Source: Bagarius yarrelli
Lineage: Eukaryota; Chordata; Actinopteri; Siluriformes; Sisoridae
DNA length: 64,000 nucleotides
Assembly (NCBI GenBank): GCA_005784505.1
Contig: VCAZ01000044.1
Location: 1,982,310 to 2,046,309, forward strand
Direction of reading: 5' to 3'
Shown: positions 12,350-25,401 of the stretch, piece by piece
Layout of the letters: every line of letters begins with the position of its first letter
Position numbering within the stretch: position 1 is the stretch's first letter
Made by a program: the position numbers and the translations under genes
Notes under the pieces: model-generated
Seen by the model: only the letters and a program-made list of their open reading frames with translations
What the model was told of the DNA's origin: nothing
Databases searched by the model: none

Positions 12350-14120
12350 GTGTGTTTTAATTCATGAGTTGAAAATAAATTATTTGAAGTGTATTTAGAA
12401 TAAAAATAGATTGTTATTCTATTATACTTCTAATAATAATAATAACAATTACAATAACATTATGATTATTATTTTATTTTCTGTATGCTGAACAATACAA
12501 CCATTTATGCTAAAGTTAACTGACATTTCTTACTATGTAAAGAGTGATTAATTAATTAATTAATTAATTATTCATTTGATGCAACAAAAACTTTTTAGTA
12601 ATTTAATAAATCTGGTCAGTTTGCAATTGAGCTGTTTCTAACTTGTTGTTTTGGTCCTTTTTAAGGCTTTTGTTGTTCTTTTTACTTAAGCTTCAGATTA
12701 TGCACATTATTTTTTATGATTATGATTGATTACATTTCATCATTAAAGACACAACACATCTTAACTAGATCATACCTGTATGCATAAACTTTACAAAAAG
12801 TTTATAATCAACAATACTAGAGAAAGTATATTTTAGATTACAACTGCATAAGATACATAAGATAACCTGAAACCTCAGCGAACCTTTCTGAAGAGTGCAC
12901 AATAGCAAATTATATTTTTACTCATATCGGTACTTCTAATTGTACTCATACTCCATGCACTGAAAACTGAATGAATGACCATAACTCTCCATAATTTCTA
13001 AGGATAATTAGTTTGTTATTAATTGTATACACATTTACAGCATTTGGCAGATACCCTTATCCAGAGCGACATACAATATTCCTTGTTATACAATCGAGCA
13101 ATTCCAGTTAATAGTCCAACAACTTAACCACTGTGCTACCACTTTATAGTATAATAGTAAAATCTATGGTACTAATGAAAAAAAAAACACTCTATATATA
13201 CACATAATTGACTGTTCACACATTTGTTTATTTACTAGCTATGCAAACGTGACTATTTGCTCTGTGGAGAACAGAAGGAGATAATGAAATCATCAGGAAC
13301 CTTTTATTTTTACGAAACAGCATATTTTTGGATTCAGTTAGAGTCTGGAGAAAAATTTGTCATGTCTATTTTTTCTTATTTGCAAGGCACCGAGCTGGCT
13401 ATGCACATGGACTGGCTTTGGAATTAGAAAACTAGAATGACTGGAACTTTCCATGCATGAGCCATGTTTCTGCATTTGTGCTATAGGCCCTTATATAGAA
13501 CAGTCTTTTTTCCTTTAGGTTAAAATAATATACATATTTTCCATTACATGACCATTAAGATTTAAATAAACACTGCAAGAACCAACATGTTATATGATTT
13601 AAACCAGTACATAAGGCTGCATTAGTATAGGCTATTCTGCTTGTAACTACATCTTTCTTTGAAACTGAGGGTGAATAAAGTCATTTGTGAATGATCTAAA
13701 CACATCTACAACTTAAAAAAACCTGAAAAACCCTCATGCTTTTACGAACCATAGAACAAGTGGGTTGTGTTACATTCTCCAGATGAGCCAAAGTACAGCT
13801 GGATTTATCTATAGCACACACCCTAGTTGAATTTTTGAGTTTTTTCTAAAGTTGAAACCTTTCCAAATTTTTGCTGTTATGCTTAAAAAATCACCAAAAA
13901 GCCAACATTAATTTAGGGGCTTCGATTCTGAAGTACAGTAAATATTTTGTAACTTATATTGACAAATCTTGTGTTCGTTTTTTTTTACAGAAGCAACAAT
14001 ATCTGCAAATGCGTTTTTATTTAGTTTAGTGTAAGTAAATTATTTCTGTGTGCTGTTTCCTTAAATTCTATTCCCTAGACTCACTAATAAATAGAAAAAA
14101 TTAACTAATTCAAAATGATC
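12350..14120. other. Non-coding stretch with short repeats
   Basis: Contains a TTAA/TAAT run near 12549-12570. A fragment of a dispersed fish repeat lies at 13030-13145 (ACAGCATTTGGCAGATACCC followed by TTATCCAGAGCGACATACAA). A weaker relative is at 17500-17560. Confidence 0.45.
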
Positions 14121-14124
14121 AGTT

Positions 14125-14245
14125 TCGACCTGTCCAGGTTGTACCCCTGCCTTTTGCCCAACGACAAATGGGATAGGCTCCATCAGATCCCTGTGACCAT
14201 GTTTAGGAATAAGTGGGTATAGAATATTGATGGATGGATGGAAAA
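14125..14245 (+). mobile_element. SINE family A, 3' part only
   Basis: Contains CCTGTCCAGGTTGTACCCC, a GGGATAGGCTCCATCAGATC-type core and a GATGGATGGA tail. The tRNA-like head is missing, typical of 5' truncation. Confidence 0.6.
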
Positions 14246-15638
14246 TTATTGTTTTTTTTATCCTCTTACTCAGAATCTACTCAATAATTATTTTTTTTTA
14301 TTTATTAAAAAAGCTTCCAAAACTCAAATTTACTTAATATATTGCTCTTTAAATGTTTACAGGACTAGTTTGTGGGTTGACAGAGTACAATAGTCTCTCT
14401 TATGAGGAATATTAGGGCACATATTAATCTCTGAAGGGCTTTGTTACAAGTGGTCATTGTTTTAAGCCCTCCAGGTGGATTTCAGTGATTACTGTCCCAG
14501 TTATTAACACCTAAAGAAATGTGCGTACATTGGGTACATCCACAAAATATACAGTCATCCATTACTGTTTTTTTTACTTCCTTCTTGCCGCTAGATGTGT
14601 AATACCATCCTTCCTTTTTTTGGGCTGCTTTAGTGATATTTCCCTATTCCTTTGCTTAATTTATTTTGGCTGCTGAATTTCTTACTTCAAGCAAGCTTTA
14701 AATACTGGGTGTAGTTGTCTTTTTCCAGTAGAAATTGATTGCCATATCCTTTTTTGTCATATCACAGGAGTTTCTTAACAAACATGGAAGCATCAAACCA
14801 TTGCTGAAGTTAAGTTCAGTGCCAATCATGACTGGTGACATCATCATCATTGGTCTTCTATTCACTGCAGAAACAGTTACAGGAGGAGAATAACAACATT
14901 GTAATGCTGGAGGTGAGAATTTAAAGCTGGTTTTATTCTGCTCATTTACATCTTTGGGTACAGAGTGAACTGTAGGTTAGGAATAAGAATCTCTCAAGAT
15001 TAAAGTTGAAATGAAAATAATGCCAAACAGATAAATCTGTGATTCCACTCCAAAACGTTCGGGAATTCTAGTGTTTGCTGTGCTATAAGTCTTTGTTAGT
15101 CGATTCTGAAAACTCTTAAATGATTAATTCACACCAAGATTGCATTAGTAAGACTGCAAACCCCCATGTGAATTCTTTAGCCTGTGTCTGTCCTGGGTTA
15201 AAGAATATTGGTCTTTGCGACCAAACTGTGTTAAATCCATAAGGGGGATTATCTCTACTCAGAGAATTCCTCCTTTAATTCGCACTGTGTTTCCAGACTT
15301 TTGGCGTTCAGCACGTTTAATCCTATTTTCTCCACTACACTGACGTCTTTTTCATGGCTTTGATTTTCGGGTTGGTGCGAGTGGACTGTATAAACTAAAT
15401 GTGAGGAAACCAACATGGTCTTTCTGCTCATACATTGATTGATTTCGCAAGAAATTAAGCACCTAATAAGTTTGGGGTAAGATGCTTTTGTTTATAAAAA
15501 CTTCTGTGGCTAAGTTTTTGAGGATTGTACCTTATTAGCAGTGAGAAATGTTAGGATTAATGGAAAATTGCCTGGAGTAAGAGGTTTAATGTGTTTCAGT
15601 ACGAGAACCAGATGTAAAAACGTGTATTTTTGCATTAT

Positions 15639-15641
<3 letters not shown>

Positions 15642-15728
<87 letters not shown>
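15642..15728. repeat. TA microsatellite
   Basis: An uninterrupted TA run of about 43 units. Confidence 0.95.
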
Positions 15729-15730
<2 letters not shown>

Positions 15731-17010
15731 TTGTCTGGTTTGGTTGTCTGTCTGACAAGTCTGCATTTTTTATGTGGCTGCTCAAACTAAATGTGCATGA
15801 TTAAACTAGAACATACAATTATACAAATATAAATATACAATTATTTATCTACCTTAATTATTGATGTTTAGTAAGAGTTATGTGGCAGTTTGAGAGTTGT
15901 TAAATAAATTATCTTGCCTCTTTAAAGCAGACAAAATTATGCATGAGTAACCAGGCAGAGAGTAGTTACACATTTAAGTTTAAACTGTGAAAACAGTAAG
16001 CCTGAATAGTTTAGACCAAATGCTAGCAGTTGCCCTTAATTAGTACAACCACTATTGATCTGGCTAGCAGCTCAGGATGACAAAGCTAAACATGGTTTTA
16101 CTACACAGATTTAAAACAGCTAATTTAACCAGGAATTCTTATAATTCCACATACTATTTTCATACTAGAACATTAAGGCAGAAAACAGTAACTTCTTTGA
16201 TATTGTATCAGGCAGATTTGAAGGATTTAATGTTGTGTTTAACAATGTGTAAAAAAATAACTTATACATAATAGGTTCAGCTGTTGTAATGAGGAAAATG
16301 GATTTCTTCCGAAGTAAAAATGTGGAAATTTATGATGTTGCTCTTTTTAAAATGTAAAACTAAAGAGTCTAAATGTCTTAAGAATAATCTTAATATATAC
16401 TGTTAATAAAATATTACCAGAGTGTAAATAAAACAGTTCTATACATATGTCCTCACTCCAGATCGCCGCATCGTCAGTAATTCCTTACAAAACAAAGATA
16501 CTTAATTTTCAACTATGCCAGCTTGACAACATAAACTATTATAATGAATTTTAGATATAACTACAGGTTAGATTTAAAATAGTAATTCAGTTTAAAAAAT
16601 CTATAACTTTCCTACTTTTCCTAAACCACTTGTTAATTAAATTTATCACTGATGTGTTGAATATAGAATAGCAGAAAACTGAGGAATGATTCACAGAGGT
16701 ACACAAAAAGAATAATGAAGCAAGTGAGAACCCCTCCAACAACTTTGTGTCACTATGGACAGTCTTCCAAAGTCTATATTACTGCTGTACAGATCAAGGG
16801 TAGGAATGGGAGGATGTTATCAAAACTGTTTTAAGGAAAAACAGTTCAACTGTTTAACTGTGAAAATAGTAGAGATACTTCATTTGTTTCAAAAGCTGTA
16901 CAACAAAAAAAGTAAACAGTTTCTTGGGATTTGTGATTTTTACTCCTGAACCCCAGCGCCTCAGCTTTTTTTTTACCCCCAAACTGAGGGATGAAGGGCT
17001 GTAGGGGTGA
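15729..17010. other. Non-coding stretch, nothing assigned
   Basis: AT-rich sequence with no exon signature. Short open frames here have no recognisable domain. Confidence 0.35.
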
Positions 17011-17016
17011 AGGGAT

Positions 17017-17049
17017 GACGGCTCTGGAGCCGCCAGTTGCCGACCCCAG
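17017..17049 (-). mobile_element. hAT-type terminal fragment
   Basis: On the - strand it begins CTGGGGTCGGCAACTGGCGG and continues with GCTCCAGAGCC. This is the familiar end of a widespread hAT family. A similar end (CAGGGGTCAGCAACC) lies at 59691-59730. Confidence 0.55.
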
Positions 17050-17704
17050 GTCTAAATGATACTCTAGTGCCAGAAATACTGCAATGGTACTAAAACCACT
17101 TATATAATTTCTTTAAAAAGATAAAAATGTTTCTATGTCTGTTTCTATGTTTTAAATACTCTCCTGCCTCCACAAGAAGTTACTTAGGAGTAAACTACGT
17201 GTGTTGTATATATTTTGTTTAAGCTTCTTTTAGTAAAATGAATTATTGTAGAAGATTGTGTAGGTATCGATGCAAAAAATTCATCATTCATGATCACTAT
17301 GAAAAATTGTTCATTGACCAAACCATATGGCATAATCTCATATTTTAAAATGCTGAAGGTCTTCTAATCATTCTTTCTGCCAAAAGTAAAGGCGAACGGG
17401 CCATTAAGTCTTATAATGACCAATGGATTAAATCCTTTGTGTTTCTATGCCTATGACATTGGGAGGTTAATAGTTACAAAAGGGCCACTTAGACATTTCT
17501 TTTAACATTTGTGGCATTTGACAGATGCTCCTATCATGAGCAACTTACATTTGTCTTGTTTTTAACAACCTGTTGAGAGTTAAAGGAATAACACAAGGGA
17601 AAAACAGTGCCAGTTTTTGATAGTCCTATGTATCCAGAACAATTGTGGAGTGATGGTTATTGATTAGAAAAGTTTTAAGATACAGCTTCTTTATGCTATA
17701 ATTG

Positions 17705-17825
17705 TTGGGCTTTTTAGGCAAAGCTCTTGCCTTTTGCCCTTTCAGAGACGGCTGGGATAGGCTCCAGCTGATCCCTGTAACCCCGAATTAGGGCATAAGC
17801 AGGTATAGAACATGAATGAATGAAT
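17705..17825 (+). mobile_element. SINE family A, 3' part only
   Basis: Contains TTTCAGAGACGGCTGGGATA and a GAATGAATGAAT tail. It is truncated at its 5' side. Confidence 0.6.
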
Positions 17826-18244
17826 ATATTATTAATTTTACTGGTATATGTGAGAAATAAAGCCTTCTTTTTCATCTTTTTACCACTTTCACCTTTTTAC
17901 CCTTGGTAAGCAAATTGATTAGAAATTTGTCAGATAGATAGAAAACTTAAAGAAAAAATACAAATAAGTATATCCTACACAGATTAAACAACTAGGGTGT
18001 CATCTCTGGCATTGGGCGTGAAGATCAGTTGATCAGACCACACTCATAACCTGTTTAGAGGGATTAGCATTTAAATATTGGATTAGACAATTGAAGATTG
18101 TAAACAGGCTTCTTGGGAAACAAGAGAAATCTAGTCTTCAGCTTAAGCCAGTGTCAACGTTTATGAACTAGTATGGACCTATTTACAGGTGTTTAAACCA
18201 TCACAAGTTTAATGAGTTCACATGTGGAATTCAATTATTTCAAG

Positions 18245-18532
18245 TATCTTCTATACCCGCTTATTCCCTAATTCGGGGTCACTGGGATCTACTGGAATCT
18301 ATTCTAGCCGTCTCTGAAAGGGCAAAAGGCAGAAGGGGTACACCTGGGACAGGTTGACAGTCCATCACAGAGCCACACACAACAATCAAGTTTACAGGTT
18401 GGAAGGAAACCGGAGTACCCGGAGTAAACCCACGCAAGCACAGGGAGAACATGCAAACTTCACACTAAAAGGACTCTGCCCGGAATTCTTGCTGTGAGGC
18501 AACAGTGCTAACCACTAAGCCACCGTGCTGCC
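18245..18532 (-). mobile_element. SINE family A, minus orientation
   Basis: The complement of the head (CTAACCACTAAGCCACCGTG then CTGCCC) ends at 18532. The complement of the tail starts near 18250 with TATACCCGCTTATTCCC. The copy is nearly full-length with some deletions. Confidence 0.7.
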
Positions 18533-18789
18533 CTTTACATGTAGCATTTTCTATGAAATGTAGTTTACAGGTAGACCACTGTGTTTACATAGTCTGTGTT
18601 TGTGGGATGTTCATGACTTAATTAAGACATTTTTCACCAGAGGCCAAAAATGATGTGAAATGTTTTGGGGTATCCATGTTTAGCATTAAATCTCTTTCTC
18701 ATGTCACACTTCACTGTAGTGTCAATAGCGCAAATAAAAGTATAGACTTTTTACTTTAAAAGTTTTATTTGTTATTAGTATATCATTGT

Positions 18790-19140
18790 GTAGGAGATGT
18801 CGGAGAGGACTCTATGTTGTAGTAAAAGGCTTTAACAAAGGCTTGACAATAATCCAAAGACGTGGTTAATAAATAGGCAGAGTTTGGTACACAGAAGTCA
18901 GAAATAAACCAGGAAAAAACACTAGACAGTAACCTAAATGTAATCCAATAACAGAGCAGAGTTTAGTAAACCAGACAGACTTAAATATGAACATAGACAT
19001 GAGATCGCTCGGTATGTTGACCAAGCAAACATGTATGCAGTTAAGATAGCTTAGAAAGCTAGCCAAAGGGAGTACTAGCAGAAGTGGCTAATAATTAGGC
19101 GAGGACGACCTCTAATGGTGGGAGGCCGGAAACAAACTGT
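18790..19140. repeat. Probable dispersed repeat of unknown class
   Basis: Resembles repetitive fish sequence, with AATCCAAAGACGTGGTTAAT and GAGGACGACCTCTAATGGTG. I cannot name the family or define its ends. Confidence 0.3.
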
Positions 19141-19177
19141 GGGTATATGTTGTCTAGTAGTGGGCAAAAAACAGATT

Positions 19178-19179
<2 letters not shown>

Positions 19180-19223
<44 letters not shown>
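19180..19223. repeat. Poly-T tract
   Basis: Forty-four consecutive T residues. Confidence 0.95.
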
Positions 19224-19230
<7 letters not shown>

Positions 19231-20503
19231 TTTATATTTTCAAAGTAATTTGTGATATAAAACACAATTCTGTTGTTTTAAATAAATCGCCCAACACATT
19301 ACCCCCAACTAAATTCTCTGTGAGGTTATCCAAACCGTGGTAAACACATTATACCCCAAAAGCCAGATCAAATCAGATCTGTCATGATTAAACAACTTAT
19401 TGTTTACATCTGATTAAAAATGTCTGATAAGTTAGTTTAGTTAGTGGAATTAAAAGGCAGTGTAAATTGTTACCTAACTGATTCTGAACGTCATCAGATT
19501 GGAGCTCCACATGCAAATGGTACTCACAGTTCAGCTTGTTGGTGGTCTATTTGCCCTTTAACTTGCTCTACTTTAGACCTAAACAACTCCTGCTTTGTGT
19601 ATCAGCTTTGGGAGACACAAGTGCTTACTGCTCTATCAAAGCCCTGACCCCTGAAATAGGCCCTCTGTTCTGTTAAAAAAGATAAGAGATGACTCTCTGA
19701 GACCTAGAGGGCAAATAGTTTAGTTTTAAAGCAGATTTTAGGGGCTAGAAAAAAGGTTTGGTTTTATCCTTGATTGATTAATTGGTTGAAATTAGCCATT
19801 ACATGATGTACGTCTGTTTTTTTTGCTAGTTAAATGTTGTTTTGAGTTGATTGCAGTAAAAGTAGATGGTTGAATCCAAACACATAAAATAGTTTATAGT
19901 TTATACCTGATTTAGAAAATTGTAGCAGTTTTTTGTCCTGTTGTCTGAAGTCAGATCTTTTTTTATTTAAGTATTTCTTAAACTTTGACCCTATTTTTGG
20001 CCTGTAGACAGGCTATTCTTTTGTACTGTATCTTACAATTATGATTAATTCATAGTCTGCTTGGAGAGAGTGACTAATTGCTTGGTCTTTTTCTTCTGGT
20101 CCTAGATAGAAATCATTTATTCTGTTTTTGGTGTATGTGGCTTCTGTGACACTGTGACAAATCCGTCTCTGTCTCGACATCCCAATTTGAGGGCAATATA
20201 TTCTGGCTTGGCGTAAAATTTGTTTTGGCTGTGCTAGCAGCCTTTATTGGTCATAGCTTAACTAGACCTGCTAAACCCCACAACATCTACAACTGTTTAA
20301 CATTTAAACAACCACAGTTGGTTTAAGTTCTTGGAAGCCAGTTAAGTGTTAGCTTTTCTGACTAGTCGGTCCTTGATTTTTCTTAATTTCTCGTTTAGGC
20401 TGATAAGCACATTGCATGATCCTTTGTTTAGAAGGACCACTGTTTCTCAACACAAGTGAGGGCAAAGAAATAAAAAAGTGTTAATCTACACTAAAGACTG
20501 ATC

Positions 20504-20539
<36 letters not shown>

Positions 20540-21285
20540 AAATAAATAAAATTAAAAAACGAGGACCTGTGAGCCTTTTTTTATTTAAAATAAAGCATTT
20601 ACCTCCTAGTATAATCATTTTATTTCTTTCCTATGCTGCATTGTTATTAAAGTTTACACAGACATGTGGGCGTAGAGTACTATATAATATCCTTTTTTTA
20701 TCGGGCCAATTATTGTTTAATCTTTAATCTATGTGCATGCATTTGTTTGACCTTATGATCCCATGATCACATGATGTGTATCACCTGCACTCAGAGGTCA
20801 CAATGAGCTTAAACTGCCAAAAATCTTCTTTTTTAACAAGTCGATCAGTTTAAGCTCTTGTGGCATGTGGATTTAATGTTACATAATGATGAATCATTTG
20901 CGATTTAAACGCCATCTATGCTACTTTACTGAAGTTGCAAGCACACTTTAAAATATTTTATCATGTTGTCCCATTGCGCAGTGACGACAGCTAAAGGAAA
21001 TAGCTAAACCAGCGAGCTGAAAGAGAAAAAAAACGCTGAACTATAAGATGAAATATGAGATGATGAAATGAATACCAATGTTTCAAATAAATAAACAACA
21101 CAACTTGCAATATTTAATTGCATAATAAGAGCAAAACTCCAGCAATTAGACAAAGCTCGGAAACAAGAAGATTTGGTCTCCCACACATCTAAAATGATGG
21201 CTATGCTCCTGCACAGGCAAGCAATGTTTTACACAAAGGCAATTTACCAAACTGTAATTTTAAAAAGTTTAATCATTTAAACCCA
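19224..21285. other. Non-coding stretch upstream of mitfa
   Basis: AT-rich sequence with a TA run near 20506-20540. I see no upstream alternative MITF first exon and no other gene. Confidence 0.35.
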
Positions 21286-21293
21286 GCGACCAC

Positions 21294-22531
21294 CAGAAGT
21301 GGGTAGTGATGAATTACTTCACTTGGATAACATTCACTAAGAGTATATTTAAAGATGTATAATTGACTCTTACTAATTTTTATATAAAAAATGTTTCTTT
21401 TACTTTGCTACATATGGCAGCGTTTCTCCGGTACTAATAATAAATATGAGATTTTTTATATTTAGTTCATATGAATTGTTCACAAATCACGCAAGACCTT
21501 GGAGAGACTGCTTAGCAAGATGCTGCTACGAATCTCCCGCTTAAGTTAGCTGAAAGATGAAGCAGAGGAAGACGTTTGTATGTTATCGGAGGCAGATCAC
21601 CAGTGACCTTGAGTTCAGTCTATATTTTCACTGCAAGATGTCAAAAGGAACTTTTATAATGCTGTGTTTATCAAAAACAAACTGACATTATAGTGTACAA
21701 GAAATACAGCTCCAACCTAAAAAAAAACACATAGCGGTAAGTTTTTAAATGGTGCCTAAACTTAAACCCTTTTAATAATCATTTGGTCTTGATCTATGGA
21801 CCCTTTAACCTTATGTAAAACCACATTTTACACACTGTTCGAATATTTTTCCTCATACGTGCTCTCGCAAGAAATAACAGATATCTTGTAAACCCACAAA
21901 GAAAACAAACACACATTCATTAATAAACATTCGTTTTAAACAGCCGAACATTTTCATATTCATTTAACACAAAACTAAATAAACTAAACAGCAAACTGGA
22001 ATGTTTTGCATTTATACAACAATCCGGACACCTGAGTAAACCTCACTAAAGGGTAGAACATCCATATAAATATAAATTATTTTATTTCTACCTAAATAAT
22101 GCAAGTACATAAACATAAAATGTTAAAATAAATGTTTTTAAAGGAGCTGCTCTTAAATAATAGAAAATGAAGACAGAATTAAACTGTTAGAAAAACATCT
22201 GAGTGTGTTTGAGATTTGATTGTAACTGACAGGTGATGTGATGTTAATATCCATCACAGGACTAAGATTAACTTTACTTTATTTTAACCTGTTTAATATA
22301 AGCAGAACAGAGAGACTTTGGAAAGAGAGGGATGTGAAAACTAGTTTAAAATTTAGGGCTTTGTGTTAATCGAATCAGAAGTAACTAGTAACGAATTACT
22401 TGAGTAATCGGATACTTTTTTACTCTTACTTGAGTAACTATTTAGATTGTTACTTTTATTCTTACTTATATAAATATTGAGTACTTGTACTTCTACTTGA
22501 GTACAGTTTTTAAATACTTTTCCCACCTCTG
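21294..22531. mobile_element. Non-autonomous hAT-type transposon with perfect 8-bp target duplication
   Basis: The ends are CAGAAGTGGG and CCCACCTCTG, inverted copies with one mismatch. The 8-bp direct repeat GCGACCAC flanks the element exactly at 21286-21293 and 22532-22539. The right end is built from repeated TTACTTGAGTA-like units. No transposase frame is visible in the 1238 bp, so it must have moved with help in trans. Confidence 0.85.
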
Positions 22532-22539
22532 GCGACCAC

Positions 22540-23075
22540 AAGTTCTGATTAATGTCACCAAGCACTCAAGGACATGGTACACTTTCATAATAGTTAACGT
22601 TTGCCATTACACTGACTTTCCCAGCAATGGCGTATTAACTGTAGGGATTTTTTTAAAGAACATAGCTTCCATTTAGACTGCCCTCTCCTTAAGACCTCAA
22701 GGCACAAACTTACAAAATGGGAAGAAGAGATAAGGAGGAACAAAGGAAGCATTCTTTTCTTATTTTTTAAACCAGAGATCTTTTACGGTAGAGGGAACTG
22801 TCTGTAGCATGTGTCACCTCTCAGTTTGCATTTAAGTCCAGCAGCACGTCACACTTGCTTGCTATCTTGATTTCCCAGTACAAATGGTTAGACAACTGGA
22901 ATAATTAAAAAATGTTGTGAACAACCATTTGTATACCTTTTAAACCCTCACTTTACACACATTTAACCATAAATGCTTTGTTTTATACATTAAGCACTAC
23001 AGCTACACAATTTAGTGCATTTGCTTATAATTCAAATGTTTACTTGGCTTTTAATTACATCATTTATTTATTCAT
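22540..23075. other. Non-coding stretch, nothing assigned
   Basis: AT-rich sequence between the hAT element and a SINE pair, with no feature recognised. Confidence 0.35.
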
Positions 23076-23077
23076 CA

Positions 23078-23485
23078 TCTATACCCGCTTATTCCCTAAT
23101 TCGGGGTCACTGGGATCTGCTGGAGTCTATCCCAGCTGTCTCTGAATGGGCGAAAGACAGGAGGGTTACACACTGGACCCTGATTTAATTACACAAATTT
23201 TTACATTTCACAACACGATGTAGGCAGCAGGGTGGCTTAGTGGGTTTGATTCTCGGGCTGAGGGCTTTCTGTGTGAAGTTTGCTTGTCGCATGTTCTCCC
23301 ATGTTCTCTGGTTTCCTCCCACAGTCCAAAAACATGTATGTTAAGTTGATTAGTAATTCTAAATCCTGTCAATGGTATACCCCTTCTGCCTCTCGCCCTT
23401 TCAAAGACTCCTTTGAATAAACTCAGCAGATCCCTATGACCCTGACTTAGGGAATAAGCGGGCATAGAAGATGAATGAATAAATG
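23078..23485. mobile_element. Inverted pair of SINE family A copies
   Basis: A 3' fragment in minus orientation (about 23078-23185, starting TATACCCGCTTATTCCC) is followed by a plus copy (about 23220-23485) with a GCAGCAGGGTGGCTTAG head and GAATGAATAAATGA tail. The plus copy has lost part of its tRNA-like region, including most of the A-B spacing. Confidence 0.65.
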
Positions 23486-23489
23486 AACA

Positions 23490-25125
23490 CCATGTAGCGG
23501 TTAAGACTCTAAAGCCACTTCGATTTAGTTTATCAACAATTATCAACAAATCATTTCCTGTTAGAAAAATCTTTTCTGTGTAAAAATAGAACTAAAAACT
23601 CTATTTGGTAGACCAAACATTAAACCCTTTTTTATTTAACACATATGACATAAATACATTTTTTACAAATGTTAAAAATAATATTGATTACACCGAATTT
23701 TTCTGGTTGAGGATAATTTAAAAAATTTGGATGCTTATTCAGAAGCACTTGGAGCAAACCAGTGAGCAGAAATGGGGTTAAAAACATAGCTGGGGAGTTT
23801 TGTAACTTTTCTATGTGAATTTTGCAAACTTTGAAAGTCTACTTTCATGTAAAGCCATTAACCACCACCACCACCACCACTACTGTGTAGTTTGAAATGA
23901 CGAACAATTTTGTTTGGCAGATTTATAGAATCATAATGCGGTAAAAATAAAAACATTCTGCAAATCTGAAATAAGTTGCACAACAACCTGATTGGAACAA
24001 CACAAATTTTTCACAATGACATCAGAACATAAAAAAATCAGGTCACCACTAACTTGCATCTTATGTAAACTTGTAATTACATTTATACAACAATTATACA
24101 AAAAAAATAAAAATTTTAAATAGCACTTTAAGATGGTAAATTAGATCTTTAGTGCAGACCTCAGTCCCACACGTGTTGGATGTGAACATGCGTCTTGCCT
24201 GGGGCACTAACAGCATGTCTGAATTGCATCTCTGTAAACCATGAAACAACAGGTCATCTTTGTTAACAGAACCAAATAATATTTGGAATATTTAAAAGGG
24301 GGGAAAAGGAGGGGCTACTAAAAAAAAATTTAAATGCTCAGAAAGCACTTAATTTTTTTGTATTCTTAATAGAGTTCACATCATGCATAGATTGTAAATT
24401 TATTTCTAAATCGTGGAGAAAAAGAAGGAAAAAAATGCCCCTTCAGGCATTAATTAGTATTATGTGTGAATTTAGAGATCCTGCACATAAATCACCTAAA
24501 GTGATAGCATTTTTATGTGATCACATCTATACTTGTACACATAAACACAGGGGAACACAAAATTCCACTTTTATACTTTTTATAACAACAATAATAAACT
24601 CCATAACAAACTTATAAAACAATTTTGTCACATATTGTAAATGTTGAATAAAGCTATTTTTGTGTTACATTTTTGAACTACATAATATAAAATATATATA
24701 TACTGCTTTTATTAGTTTGAAAGCAATGTAGATGTGTTGCTCACGATTTAAACAATATAGCAAACCAAGAGCTTAGCATGACAAGACAGCTAGAATATAT
24801 TAAAATATTATGACAAAAGCATTTTTGCCATTATGACAAAAAAGTTAATAGAAAACTAAAATTTAAGTTGATATGAGGCATAAATAAAGACTGAAACGTG
24901 TGTGTGTGTGTGCGTGTGTGAAAAATGTTCATCTTGCTCTAACATTTAGTATTTATCCTGCCTTTTTCTGAAACAACAGTAGCTTTAATTGTTTCTTGGA
25001 TGTTTAGAACAAATAATGTTTTATGCAGGCAGAGTGGAACTAAAGATGAAACAGTAGTTAGCCTTAAGCCAGTTTTAGTTTAGAGATGAGCAACTTAGTT
25101 AAAAAAGACTCTTTTGTGAAATAGG
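23490..25125. other. Sequence immediately upstream of the mitfa promoter
   Basis: AT-rich with a short CCA repeat near 23863 and a GT run near 24898. Regulatory sites for mitfa may lie here, but none stands out to the eye. Confidence 0.3.
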
Positions 25126-25130
25126 AATGG

Positions 25131-25195
25131 TGACGTCAAATAATCTCTATAAAAGCATAAAATGGTTGTTTGGGGGACAACCCAGTCAAAGGCAA
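25131..25195 (+). promoter_or_regulatory. Candidate mitfa M-promoter: CRE, TATA box, LEF/TCF-like site
   Basis: A perfect palindromic CRE, TGACGTCA, lies at 25131-25138. A TATAAAAG box lies at 25148-25155, and a TCAAAG core (LEF/TCF-type) at about 25184. Transcription would start near 25178, about 190 bp before the ATG. The mammalian M-MITF promoter is known to combine CREB, LEF1, SOX10 and PAX3 inputs. The sites are seen; their function here is inferred. Confidence 0.65.
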
Positions 25196-25368
25196 ACAAA
25201 TTCCCTTCCTCTATCTTGTCTATTTGCCGTGTCGTGTCTTTGGCTTTCACTTAGAAGCCTGATTGCTTTTATCTTTTTTTTTCTATCCGCTCTCTATAAC
25301 TTTCTATAAGCTCATCCTACGGTCTGACTTTGACACAGAGTCTGTGTTGATTTGTTGCATTTAACAAT

Positions 25369-25401
25369 ATGTTGGACATGCTTGAGTACAGTCATTACCA
25401 G
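25369..25401 (+). CDS. mitfa: mitfa coding exon 1 (M-specific start)
   Basis: This 33-nt coding part reads MLDMLEYSHYQ and ends at a GTGAG donor in phase 0. It differs from the mammalian M-specific peptide by only a few residues. The ATG lies about 190 bp downstream of the predicted start of transcription. Confidence 0.93.

Noticed and set aside
19444..19647. 67-residue plus-strand frame with normal-looking composition
   Set aside because: It has no splice sites, domain or neighbouring exons and lies in AT-rich non-coding DNA.
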